The notes: generated from the sequence alone by a model not told the origin. A stretch of DNA of 9,791 nt from Prolixibacteraceae bacterium (GCA_016788685.1 JAEUSS010000024.1:1-9791), one strand, 5' to 3'. Shown: positions 1 to 7,438, numbered from the stretch's first letter. Made by a program: numbers and translations.

Positions 1-1371
1 GGACAGTTGCCCGAAAGCCGCCAGTGGAGTTACACGCTGGGCGCGGTTTACAAGCATTTCAGGGAAAACAGTTACCAAACACTGGTGGTCAGCCGGAGCC
101 AGTTGAGTAATACTGCAACCAAATATCTGGATAACGACGAAAGCTCGCCAAATAACCAGATTCTGGATTATACGTCGCAGGAAGCGGAGAATAAAATCAG
201 GTTCGAAAACAACATGCGGATGGATGGTTTTAAAGCGAATATCGGTGGAAATATCGATTTTGCCCGATACACCAATACCACTTCACAGAAACGTTTTTAC
301 GATGGTAATATCCTGAATGTGAATTACGATACCGGGCTAAACCTGGTTAAATACGGGATTTTTGGTCAGGTCAGCCACGAGTTTCTGGCCGAACGGCTGA
401 CCCTTTCTGCCGGGTTCCGTATGGACGCGAACAACTATTCCTCCGGAATGAATAGTCCGCTGAAACAATTTTCACCCCGGATTTCAGCTTCATACCAGCT
501 GACTCCGGAGTGGAGCCTGAACCTGAATACCGGGCGATACTTCCAGTTGCCGGCCTACACCACTTTGGGATACCGGCAAAACAACGAATTTGTAAATAAA
601 GATAATCTGAAATACATCTCAGTCGACCATTTCATCGGAGGATTGGAGTTTAAACCGGCAAGCGCGGTGCTGTTTTCGCTCGAAGGTTTTTTCAAGAACT
701 ACCGGGACTATCCGTTCTCGGTAAACGACCGGATTTCGCTGGCCAACAAAGGTGCAGACTACGGCGTGATTGGCGATGAGGAAGTGACTTCGACCTCCCG
801 GGGGCGTGCATACGGAGGTGAGTTTCAGGCCCGAATCAGTTCGGCAAAAGGGTATAACCTGAACTTGTCGTATACCTTGGTGCGCAGCGAGTTCCAGGAT
901 GGAAACAACCAATACATTGTTTCGGCCTGGGACAGTAAACACATTTTGAGTATGACCGGAAGCGCAGCTTTAAAACGGGGCTGGCAGGTTGGTACACGAT
1001 TCCGGTTTGTGGGCGGACTGCCATACACGCCGTGGGATCTTGACCGCTCATCGCTCGTTTCGGCCTGGAACCTGACCGGAGGGCCATATTTCGATAATTC
1101 AAAACTGAACGCCAATCGTTTCGGGGTTTTTCATCAACTCGATGTTCGGGTTGACAAAGCCTATTACCTGAAAAAGATGACCTTGAAAGTTTACCTCGAT
1201 ATTCAGAATCTGTATAATTTTCAGTCGCAATCGACAGACATTGTACTGCGTGAGAAAGATGCCGGCGGCAACTTCCTGACAACCGGTAATGGTACGCGGT
1301 ATGTGCTTCGAAGTGTCAAAAATCCATCGGGAACAGTACTGCCAACCATCGGATTACAAGTCGAATTTTAA
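1..1371 (+). CDS. TonB-dependent receptor, C-terminal beta-barrel part (5' truncated by window)
   Basis: The frame is open from the first base of the window and ends at TAA 1369-1371, giving 456 residues without the N-terminus. The ORF's apparent start at base 7 (TTG) is internal, not a real start. The sequence is one long series of alternating aromatic/polar beta-strands with turns such as 'LTLSAGFRMDANNYS' and 'WSLNLNTGRYFQLPAY'. Near the end it has the 'FHQLDVRVDKAYYLKKMTLK' and 'YLDIQNLYNF' strands typical of Bacteroidota TonB-dependent receptors, and it finishes in 'GLQVEF', the terminal phenylalanine recognised by the BAM outer-membrane insertion machinery. The plug, any regulatory-like domain and the TonB box lie upstream of the window. 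The role is energised uptake of a ligand across the outer membrane. The substrate cannot be read from the barrel, and no SusD-like partner follows. Family assignment is firm; the specific transporter class is unknown. Confidence 0.9.
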   Translation, partial: GQLPESRQWSYTLGAVYKHFRENSYQTLVVSRSQLSNTATKYLDNDESSPNNQILDYTSQEAENKIRFENNMRMDGFKANIGGNIDFARYTNTTSQKRFYDGNILNVNYDTGLNLVKYGIFGQVSHEFLAERLTLSAGFRMDANNYSSGMNSPLKQFSPRISASYQLTPEWSLNLNTGRYFQLPAYTTLGYRQNNEFVNKDNLKYISVDHFIGGLEFKPASAVLFSLEGFFKNYRDYPFSVNDRISLANKGADYGVIGDEEVTSTSRGRAYGGEFQARISSAKGYNLNLSYTLVRSEFQDGNNQYIVSAWDSKHILSMTGSAALKRGWQVGTRFRFVGGLPYTPWDLDRSSLVSAWNLTGGPYFDNSKLNANRFGVFHQLDVRVDKAYYLKKMTLKVYLDIQNLYNFQSQSTDIVLREKDAGGNFLTTGNGTRYVLRSVKNPSGTVLPTIGLQVEF

Positions 1372-1458
1372 AAACGAAGATCAGTTCCGGATTTGTTTGT
1401 GAAACGACCAACAACGCAATGGCAGAAATAAATTCGGAATGACGGCCTTACTGCAAGG

Positions 1459-1488
1459 TTTCAATTTTCATTTATTGCTTTACATTTG
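1459..1488 (+). promoter_or_regulatory. Candidate Bacteroidota-type promoter for lplA
   Basis: TACATTTG at 1481-1488 matches the Bacteroidota -7 consensus TAnnTTTG exactly. An imperfect -33 element, TTTC, sits at 1459-1462, 18 bases upstream (consensus TTTG, usual spacing about 19-21). The box ends only 5 bases before the ATG at 1494, so transcription would begin at or just beside the start codon. The assignment rests on consensus matching alone. Confidence 0.5.
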
Positions 1489-1493
1489 CCTTC

Positions 1494-2477
1494 ATGATCA
1501 CACTTTGCATCAATCAAACCAGCACCGATCCGTATTTTAACCTGGCGGCTGAAGAGTATTTCCTGAAAAACTTTCAGGAAGATTTTTTTATGCTTTGGCG
1601 AAGCCAGCCTTCGGTGGTAGTAGGTAAGCACCAGAATGCGCTAGCCGAAATCAACCATGAGTTTGTGCGAAAAAATCAGATTCCGGTGGCGCGGCGCTTG
1701 TCGGGAGGAGGGACTGTTTTCCACGATCCGGGCAATGTGAACTTTACGTTTATACGGTCGGTTGAGAAAATCTCGGAAGTAAATTTTAAGGTTTTTACCG
1801 TTCCGGTGGTAAATGCCCTGAAAAAACTCGGCGTTGAGGCTTATACTACCGGGCGGAACGATTTGCTGATTGATGGAAAAAAAATCTCCGGAAATGCAGA
1901 GCATGTTCATAAAAACCGGGTTTTGCATCACGGAACATTGTTGTTCGACAGTCATTTGGAGGCACTGAAAGGCGCCCTGAAAGTGGATCTTTCGAGGTTT
2001 GAAGACAAAGCCGTACAGTCGAATCGAAGTGAAGTGACCAATATCTCCGATTACCTGCCCGATCCGGTTTCGGTTGGAGAATTTACGGAGTTCCTGTTTG
2101 GTGAAATCAGGCAAAACTATCCGGAGTTTCAGGTTTATGAACTTTCGGCTGATGATCTGGAAGCCATAAACGGTTTGCGTGATCAGAAATACCGAACGTG
2201 GAACTGGATTTTTGGCTATTCACCCCGATATCGTTTCAACAATAAGGTGGACACGGCAAATGGCGAAATTCTCGTAAGCCTGTTGGTCGAAAAAGGTCTT
2301 ATCAGCGAAGTTTCTGTTTCGGGCGCTATTTCAGCCGAAACAGGCAAAGAAATTTCGGAAGCGCTATTGGGTTGCCGGCACGATCCGGAGGCGGCAGAAG
2401 CGGCGCTTTTTGGCCTGAATACAGCAAGGACTTCTGAGGCGGATGCCATTCAGAATATCTTGGCAGGTATATTCTGA
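1494..2477 (+). CDS. lplA: Lipoate-protein ligase A
   Basis: This 327-residue protein is close to the roughly 338 residues of E. coli LplA. It would activate free lipoate with ATP to lipoyl-AMP and transfer it to a lysine of lipoyl domains in 2-oxoacid dehydrogenases or the glycine-cleavage H protein, in the cytoplasm. The N-terminus 'TDPYFNLAAEEYF' is the family opening. 'RRLSGGGTVFHD' (residues 67-78) is the lipoate/adenylate-binding signature, 'GKKISGNA' (128-135) carries the lysine expected to contact lipoyl-AMP, and 'HHGTLLF' (145-151) is also conserved. 'WNWIFGYSPRY' leads into the C-terminal accessory domain, about 250-327, so this is the two-domain enzyme. The ATG at 1494 is required because family-conserved sequence starts within ten residues of it. 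No Shine-Dalgarno sequence is visible and a promoter box abuts the start. No lipoylated-complex gene is adjacent. Confidence 0.93.
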   Translation: MITLCINQTSTDPYFNLAAEEYFLKNFQEDFFMLWRSQPSVVVGKHQNALAEINHEFVRKNQIPVARRLSGGGTVFHDPGNVNFTFIRSVEKISEVNFKVFTVPVVNALKKLGVEAYTTGRNDLLIDGKKISGNAEHVHKNRVLHHGTLLFDSHLEALKGALKVDLSRFEDKAVQSNRSEVTNISDYLPDPVSVGEFTEFLFGEIRQNYPEFQVYELSADDLEAINGLRDQKYRTWNWIFGYSPRYRFNNKVDTANGEILVSLLVEKGLISEVSVSGAISAETGKEISEALLGCRHDPEAAEAALFGLNTARTSEADAIQNILAGIF

Positions 2478-2495
2478 TGTGGCAGGAGATCTGAT

Positions 2496-2518
2496 GCGTT
2501 TAAAATCGCGTTTAAAAT
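2496..2518. repeat. 12-base tandem repeat, two copies
   Basis: GCGTTTAAAAT occurs at 2496-2506 and again at 2508-2518, a period of 12 bases, just after the lplA stop codon. Two copies only; each contains the self-complementary core TTTAAA. The function is unknown and a chance duplication is possible. Confidence 0.5.
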
Positions 2519-2553
2519 GTCCGTTGTATAACTGATCGCTCAACATTGTACAG

Positions 2554-2581
2554 AATCCGGATTCCGGAATAGTATCCGGAA
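2554..2581. repeat. Cluster of TCCGGA palindromes with a short stem-loop
   Basis: Two overlapping perfect 10-bp palindromes, AATCCGGATT (2554-2563) and ATTCCGGAAT (2561-2570), are followed by TCCGGAA (2575-2581). TTCCGGA (2562-2568) and TCCGGAA (2575-2581) form a 7-bp stem with a 6-base loop. No U-tract follows, so it is a weak terminator candidate for lplA; it could equally be a protein-binding dyad upstream of the OmpA-family gene. Confidence 0.4.
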
Positions 2582-2618
2582 CGATTGAATTATTTTGCCT
2601 CTTCCTGAGTAGTAAATT

Positions 2619-2658
2619 GCCTGAAATTCAGTAAATTTATATAACTCTAATTTCAGGC
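2619..2658. promoter_or_regulatory. 10-bp perfect inverted repeat immediately before the OmpA-family gene
   Basis: GCCTGAAATT (2619-2628) and AATTTCAGGC (2649-2658) are perfect reverse complements separated by 20 AT-rich bases. The right arm ends 3 bases before the ATG at 2662. The spacer holds TAAATTTA (2632-2639), a near match to the -7 promoter element TAnnTTTG. It could be an operator flanking the promoter or a 5'-UTR hairpin that controls access to the start codon. The repeat is directly visible; the role is inference. Confidence 0.45.
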
Positions 2659-2661
2659 CCA

Positions 2662-3927
2662 ATGAAAACTTTACCATTTTTAATCGCGTTATTGTTTTGT
2701 GTGGCGTCAATCAGTCTGGAAGCTCAAATCAATCTGAAAGACAAACTGAAAAACAAAACCACGAACAAGGCAAACAATAAAGTTGACCAGGAAATCAATA
2801 AGGGATTGGATGCGGTAGAAGGCGGGGTAAAAAGTGTATTCAAAAAGAAAAAGGACAAAGACAGTACGGCGGTTGATCAACTGCCAGACGCCGCCAACGA
2901 TAAAAGTTCCGGCGATTCAAAACAATCCTTCCAGGCTTTTTCAAATTATGATTTTATCCCGGGGGATAAAGTCCTTTTGTTCGAGGATTTTAGTCAGGAT
3001 GCCGTTGGCGACTTTCCTGCCCTTTGGACGACCGATGTTGCCGGAGAAGTGAATACCCTGAATATTGCCCCGGGAAATTGGTTTAACCTGAACAGTACTG
3101 AGGGAACTTATTGGTTTATGAATGATATTGACTTTCCGAAGAATTTTATTCTTGAAATGGATATCGTTCCTAAAGCCGGTGCCCCCCGTTTTGCCGCCGA
3201 CCTGGTTCTCTTCGGAGAAAACAGCCACAGTGAAATGGACAAAAACGGCGATCCGGGAACCTGTGGACTACATGTGAAAATCGAAAAAAATATCTGGGAA
3301 ACAGCCGGGTATAAAAAAGGTCTTCAGGAGAAGCTGACTGGCTCATCAAGCAATAACCTGGTCGTGCCCGAAAAAGTAAACCACGTTATTTTGTGGGTTC
3401 AGAATCGCCGTGTACGCATCTATCATGCCGGAGCTAAGGTGCTTGACATTCCTACCAATATCTACGAAGGGAGTAAATTTTCCCGCATGTGTTTCAAACT
3501 ATACCGGGGTGCATCATCCGGGTCGTACATCTCGAACATTAAAATCACCACGGCTTCGCCCGATACCCGGAATAAATTGCTTGCCGAAGGAAAACTGGTT
3601 ACTTACGGCATTTATTTCGATGTGAATAAAGATGTGGTAAAACCGGAGTCGTACGGTACGCTGAAAGATATTGCAGCGGTTCTGAACGAAGTTCCGGATG
3701 TGAAAGTGAAAATCGTCGGACATACCGACGCCGATGGCACTGATGCTGCCAATCTCGATCTGTCGAAACGCCGCGCGTCATCGGTTAAAGCCGAACTGGC
3801 CAAGTCTTTCGGAGTAAATGCCGATCGCCTGATAACCGACGGGCTGGGAGAAGGTCAACCCGTTGCTCCCAATGATACGCCTGTAAATAAAGCTCAGAAC
3901 CGGAGAGTCGAATTTATCAAGTTGTGA
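2662..3927 (+). CDS. Secreted OmpA-family protein with a jelly-roll-like middle region
   Basis: This 421-residue protein has three parts. A signal peptide (1-22, ending 'SLEAQ') precedes a lysine-rich, probably helical stretch (about 23-70, with 'KLKNKTTNK' and 'FKKKKDKDS'). Residues of about 104-297 begin 'VLLFEDFSQDAVGDFPALW' and read as a beta-sandwich resembling concanavalin/LamG-like folds; I recognise no catalytic motif there. Residues 314-421 are an OmpA C-terminal domain: 'YFDVNKDVVKPES', 'GHTDADG' (353-359) and 'LSKRRASSV' (367-375). D356 and R371 are in the positions that bind diaminopimelate in peptidoglycan. The role is presumably anchoring in the periplasm between peptidoglycan and the outer membrane; the ligand of the middle domain is unknown. 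No beta-barrel is present, unlike E. coli OmpA. It stands alone, with large gaps on both sides. Confidence 0.88.
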   Translation: MKTLPFLIALLFCVASISLEAQINLKDKLKNKTTNKANNKVDQEINKGLDAVEGGVKSVFKKKKDKDSTAVDQLPDAANDKSSGDSKQSFQAFSNYDFIPGDKVLLFEDFSQDAVGDFPALWTTDVAGEVNTLNIAPGNWFNLNSTEGTYWFMNDIDFPKNFILEMDIVPKAGAPRFAADLVLFGENSHSEMDKNGDPGTCGLHVKIEKNIWETAGYKKGLQEKLTGSSSNNLVVPEKVNHVILWVQNRRVRIYHAGAKVLDIPTNIYEGSKFSRMCFKLYRGASSGSYISNIKITTASPDTRNKLLAEGKLVTYGIYFDVNKDVVKPESYGTLKDIAAVLNEVPDVKVKIVGHTDADGTDAANLDLSKRRASSVKAELAKSFGVNADRLITDGLGEGQPVAPNDTPVNKAQNRRVEFIKL

Positions 3928-3953
3928 TTCTGAAAATGTTTTGCGCTTTGTTG

Positions 3954-3996
3954 TATAGTCGCCTGAAGGACTGTGTTCTACGTGTTGTTTTTTTTT
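3954..3996 (+). terminator. Weak candidate terminator after the OmpA-family gene
   Basis: TATAGT (3954-3959) can pair with ACTGTG (3970-3975) using two G-U pairs, and CC (3962-3963) with GG (3968-3969) around a TGAA loop, leaving a two-base bulge. A run of nine T follows at 3988-3996, but 12 bases after the stem, which is further than in a standard intrinsic terminator. The T run could instead be an upstream part of the next gene's promoter. Confidence 0.25.
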
Positions 3997-3997
3997 G

Positions 3998-4028
3998 TTT
4001 GAAAAACATTGTCACTGGAATATCTCTT
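3998..4028 (+). promoter_or_regulatory. Candidate promoter for the TapB-like gene
   Basis: TTTG at 3998-4001 matches the Bacteroidota -33 element. Exactly 19 bases later, TATCTCTT (4021-4028) is a partial match to the -7 element TAnnTTTG (4 of 6 defined positions). This predicts a short leader of about 28 bases, ending in the A-rich TGTAAAAA before the ATG at 4062. The -7 match is imperfect, so confidence is low. Confidence 0.3.
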
Positions 4029-4061
4029 TTAATATGTCAGTACTAATCAAATCTGTAAAAA

Positions 4062-4748
4062 ATGAAAAAACTATTCTTAATTGCAGTGGTTGTCCTCATC
4101 GGGATGGTGTTAAAAGCTCAGGAGACTTTCTTTCCGACCAAAGAAGGAACGGTTTTGATTTATAAATCGTTCGACAAAAAGGGGAAGGAAACAAGTACGG
4201 TGCAGTATACCGTCAAACACGTAAATATCAGTGGTAACGATATGGACATCACGTACCTGTGTGAGTCGAAGGATGCGAAAGAAAATCCGGTATTCAAAGA
4301 AGAGGTTACCATTCACCAGAAAGGCGATAAGCTTTATGTTGACATGAGTAATTTCCTAAATAAGGCTGCCTTCCAGCAAAATGGCGAAATGCCGGCCGAA
4401 ATTCAAGTGACAGGAAACAACATGGAAATTCCGCTGAATCCGAAGCCTGGCGATGTATTGCCTGATGCCAATGTTGAAATGGGACTGAAAATGGGTTTTA
4501 TGAACATGAAAATGGGAGCTTCGCTGACTAATCGTAAAGTCGAAGATGTTGAAGATATTTCGGTTAAAGGAGGAACCTTCAAAGCATATAAGTTCTCGAG
4601 TGATGTCAACTCCTCTGCTATGGGAATGAAGCTCAAATCAAAGAGTATTGACTGGTATGCCAAAGGAGTTGGGACGGTCAAGACAGAGAGTTACGACAAA
4701 AACGGGAACCTGCAGTCGCGCATGGAGTTGATCGAAATCCGGAACTGA
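4062..4748 (+). CDS. Secreted TapB/DUF3108-like protein of unknown function
   Basis: This 228-residue protein has a clear signal peptide (1-19, 'LIAVVVLIGMVLKA' before Q20), so it is exported to the periplasm or outer surface. The mature part opens with 'FFPTKEGTVLIYKSFDKKGK' and ends with 'DWYAKGVGTVKTESYDKNGN'. These are the first-strand and closing-strand patterns I associate with the TapB/DUF3108-like proteins common in Bacteroidota, predicted to be all-beta. A methionine-rich stretch lies at 140-151 (M140, M144, M147, M149, M151), with M187 and M189 further on; metal binding is conceivable but unsupported by histidines or cysteines (one cysteine only, C67). No biochemical function is known to me. 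It converges on the minus-strand operon, with a hairpin between them. Confidence 0.75.
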   Translation: MKKLFLIAVVVLIGMVLKAQETFFPTKEGTVLIYKSFDKKGKETSTVQYTVKHVNISGNDMDITYLCESKDAKENPVFKEEVTIHQKGDKLYVDMSNFLNKAAFQQNGEMPAEIQVTGNNMEIPLNPKPGDVLPDANVEMGLKMGFMNMKMGASLTNRKVEDVEDISVKGGTFKAYKFSSDVNSSAMGMKLKSKSIDWYAKGVGTVKTESYDKNGNLQSRMELIEIRN

Positions 4749-4791
4749 AAATTGAAAGAAATCCGGAGTGGTTAGTCCTGCTGCGGCCAAA

Positions 4792-4841
4792 GAGTGTTTT
4801 GCAGATCCTGATTTAAGTTTCATCTGATCTGTAAAATATTC
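4792..4841 (+). terminator. 16-bp stem-loop in the convergent junction
   Basis: Bases 4792-4807 pair with 4826-4841 without gaps: 13 Watson-Crick and 3 G-U pairs (4794/4839, 4796/4837, 4801/4832), with an 18-base loop that can add a small inner GAT/ATC stem. The three wobbles are G-U only as plus-strand RNA and become A-C mismatches on the minus strand, so it most likely acts at the 3' end of the TapB-like transcript, 43 bases after its stop codon. No U-tract follows, so it may be a 3'-end stabiliser rather than a classical intrinsic terminator. Confidence 0.5.
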
Positions 4842-4851
4842 AGGAATTGAG

Positions 4852-7428
4852 CTATTTGCTTACGGTAAATTCGGTTTTACCGCTTCCTGCAGTACCGTTT
4901 TCAGACATGTATTCGACTTTGATGATAAAGTCTGACAACACTTTCCCGGCAGTTACCGAAAACTCAAACGTCCCGGTTTCGTCAACTTCCTGATCCGGAA
5001 TCCAGAGCAGGGTAGTGCGGGTATCGCGTTTCGGATTGGCCGGTTCTTTCGGAAATTCACCGGGAATCCGGTATTCTCCGTCGTATCGGTTTGCTGTGTC
5101 CTGTTTGTTGTCAGGGTTCGGCACCTTCGCTTTTTTCTGAAAGATCTCGATGATTCCGACCGAATTTAAACCGGTATACCGCTGAATATCCATCGGATTG
5201 GTTGAGATGTTGATGTGATCAATTTCTGAAGGCGACATGCTTTGAATGACCGAAATGTCGGTTCCGAGCTGCTGCCCGTCCAACACGATCAAAGCTCCTC
5301 CCTGGTGGTTCAGCGAGTTTTCTGACCCGACGAAAACAATCTGGTTGTTCATGATCCGATAGGGTTTTATTGTTTTAATCACATCGAGCAGATTGGTTGA
5401 TGTGGATAATAAGCGGCGTTGGTTGTCGGCAGAGGTGGTGTTGGGTTTCGACTGCCTGGGTTCCCGGGTAAATAGATCAGGATTATTTCTGAAATAGGTA
5501 TCGTCAGCTACCTGATCGGTATTGACAAAGCAATATCTGGGGGCTATTTCGGCGATGAAGCCCGGAATCCGATCTTCAAAACTTTTGCTGAGCACAACCT
5601 TCAGCCCGTGTTTGCCGGCGGGGTCGGTTGCTTTGGCCGAAAAATCGTCCAGGTTGGCTTGATTGAGGTTCGGAAAGAGAAAGATACCTTCGGAATTGGT
5701 GGTCGTGGTGTGCAGCCGCATCGTTTTGTTGTTTACCAGACTTACCTTTGCTTTGTTGATCCTGTTCCCGTTTTTGTCGGTGACAAAGCCCGATATCCGG
5801 CCGCTTCGTGCATTTATGTCGGTCGGACTTTCAGGTTTAAACTGCCTGATTTTATTCCAGTCAAATGCTTTTAAATTGTTTGATATCAGATAAATGTCCA
5901 TGAGAGCTGCGTTGCCGGATGGGGGGCTGAATGCGTTGGGAATCAATGAGCCCGGGGTTTCAAGTTCCGATTCGAGTTGCAGGTACTCGTTGATTTCGGG
6001 AGTGTTTATGCTGTTTCTGAATTTGTCGGTAACCGAAACGATCAGATTTCCGGAGATTGGTTGGTTGTTTTCATCGGTTAAGCGAACACTTACCCTCATG
6101 TTTTCGTTGGGCTTCAGGCTGCTTTTTTGCGCCTGAACATCCACTTTTACTTCTTGTCTTTTGTTTTGGAAAATCAGGCGTTCAGCGAGCAGATTTCCGT
6201 CTTTTGAAAACACTGACAAGAGGATGATTCCCTGAGGAAGATTTTTAACCGGGATTTTGATCCGGCCGATGGCATCAATTTCCATATTGGCGGACCAGTG
6301 CATGGCGTTTCCCTGAGTAGCAGTAAGGATAATGGAGTGTTTTTGTCTGTCAGGGAAGATGAGATTGGCCGAGACGAATCCGGTGTCAGTTTTTGTCACC
6401 GAAAAGGCAAGTCCTTCCGGATTGGGTACAGGTATTTCAAACGACTGTTTATGCCCCGTTTTTCCTGAAAGTACCAGCTTGTAAGTTTGCTTGCTCTCGT
6501 TGGCTACTGAAAAGAATCCGAGTCCTTTGGTAATGGTTTTTACTAAGGTTACCGGGGCTCCTTCCCGGTTGATTACTGATCCTTCCACATCAACCGGCAG
6601 TCCCCATTTGTTAAAGGCGGTAAAACCGATTTTGGCTGGTACTCCGGTTATCAGGTTTCCTCCTTCGGGGTAGAGCCTGATAATCAGTTGGTCCAGATCG
6701 GTCGGCAAAAATACGTCGTGAGTCCAATCATCACGGGAGTCGCTTAATGTGCAGATAAATGGTTCGCCGTTGCTTTTGAGGGGAAGGGTCAGCGGTATGG
6801 TTGCTCTGCCTTTTTCATCGGTTTTGAGTTTTCCTTTTTCGATGATTTCCGCACCGTTCATAAACTGATATTTCAGCTGTGTGTTCTTCTGTGCATTTCC
6901 CGAGATATCGCGGAGAATAACGAACAATTCGTTTGTTTGTCCTGAAGTTGAAATGCTGTCTTTCAGTACAGTTTCGGCTACCCATTGGTGGTTGTGTTCC
7001 GGGTCAATCTTGAGTGGGGTATACGATAAATCTTCGGTTGAATTGCTGGAAGAAACATAGGCTGCCAGAAAATAGATGCCTTTCTTAAGGTCTTCGGGAA
7101 TCTGAAGATCGCCGGGAGTTGAACCGTGGTTCAGCCTGAAAATTTCCTGAAGAAGGGGAGTTCCCTTTTTGTCGTAAAGCTTGACATTCAGAGTGCTGTT
7201 TTCATTAGCCGAAAGCTGATTGTTCTCATCAGTCACCAATGCGCGAAACCAAATGGTTTCGCCTGGTTTATACAAACTTTTGTCCGTTCTGATCAGAACT
7301 TTCGCCCGCGGATTGTAACTGAAATAGTTGGTTATCTGCTGGCCGGGTGAGGTTCCCGGACTTTGGTTTTGCGCTGATGATACTATTGAGGTAAAGATGA
7401 TGATAACCAATAAGTTTAGTGTTCTCAT
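4852..7428 (-). CDS. Secreted MG2 / regulatory-like / TonB-plug-like domain protein without a barrel
   Basis: 858 residues from the ATG at 7426-7428. That start opens a signal peptide ('LLVIIIFTSIVSSAQ', residues 6-20). The frame runs upstream to 7650, but the extra 74 residues overlap the preceding gene and lack secretion signals. Order of parts: an MG2 macroglobulin domain (about 43-141; 'VLIRTDKSLYKPGETIWFRA'); further beta-sandwich repeats to about 530; a carboxypeptidase-regulatory-like domain (about 542-620; 'ISGFVTDKNGNRINKAKVSL'); a TonB-plug-like domain (about 690-765; 'GGALIVLDGQQLGTDISVI' to 'VGIIEIFQKK'); and a terminal beta domain ('TLLWIPDQEVDETGTFEF') ending at TAG. There is no beta-barrel and no thioester motif of the CxEQ type, so it is neither a transporter nor a classical protease-trapping alpha-2-macroglobulin. 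It is the last gene of the minus operon, 10 bases after its neighbour. Location is periplasm or outer membrane; function unknown. Confidence 0.85.
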   Translation of the reverse strand: MRTLNLLVIIIFTSIVSSAQNQSPGTSPGQQITNYFSYNPRAKVLIRTDKSLYKPGETIWFRALVTDENNQLSANENSTLNVKLYDKKGTPLLQEIFRLNHGSTPGDLQIPEDLKKGIYFLAAYVSSSNSTEDLSYTPLKIDPEHNHQWVAETVLKDSISTSGQTNELFVILRDISGNAQKNTQLKYQFMNGAEIIEKGKLKTDEKGRATIPLTLPLKSNGEPFICTLSDSRDDWTHDVFLPTDLDQLIIRLYPEGGNLITGVPAKIGFTAFNKWGLPVDVEGSVINREGAPVTLVKTITKGLGFFSVANESKQTYKLVLSGKTGHKQSFEIPVPNPEGLAFSVTKTDTGFVSANLIFPDRQKHSIILTATQGNAMHWSANMEIDAIGRIKIPVKNLPQGIILLSVFSKDGNLLAERLIFQNKRQEVKVDVQAQKSSLKPNENMRVSVRLTDENNQPISGNLIVSVTDKFRNSINTPEINEYLQLESELETPGSLIPNAFSPPSGNAALMDIYLISNNLKAFDWNKIRQFKPESPTDINARSGRISGFVTDKNGNRINKAKVSLVNNKTMRLHTTTTNSEGIFLFPNLNQANLDDFSAKATDPAGKHGLKVVLSKSFEDRIPGFIAEIAPRYCFVNTDQVADDTYFRNNPDLFTREPRQSKPNTTSADNQRRLLSTSTNLLDVIKTIKPYRIMNNQIVFVGSENSLNHQGGALIVLDGQQLGTDISVIQSMSPSEIDHINISTNPMDIQRYTGLNSVGIIEIFQKKAKVPNPDNKQDTANRYDGEYRIPGEFPKEPANPKRDTRTTLLWIPDQEVDETGTFEFSVTAGKVLSDFIIKVEYMSENGTAGSGKTEFTVSK

Positions 7429-7438
7429 ATGGTTTGGC

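Noticed and set aside
836..1282. Minus-strand open frame of 148 codons inside the TonB-dependent receptor
   Set aside because: It lies wholly antisense to a well-supported receptor barrel and its translation (arginine, serine and proline rich, no domain) looks like a shadow.
1372..1493. Intrinsic terminator after the TonB-dependent receptor
   Set aside because: No stem with a following T-run could be found in this 122-base gap; only the lplA promoter candidate is supported.
1641..2114. Minus-strand open frame of 157 codons inside lplA
   Set aside because: It is antisense to conserved catalytic motifs of lipoate-protein ligase, and its translation shows no recognisable family.
4852..7428. 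Classical bacterial alpha-2-macroglobulin (protease trap)
   Set aside because: At 858 residues it is about half the usual length, has no CxEQ-type thioester motif, and carries a plug-like domain instead of the receptor-binding region.
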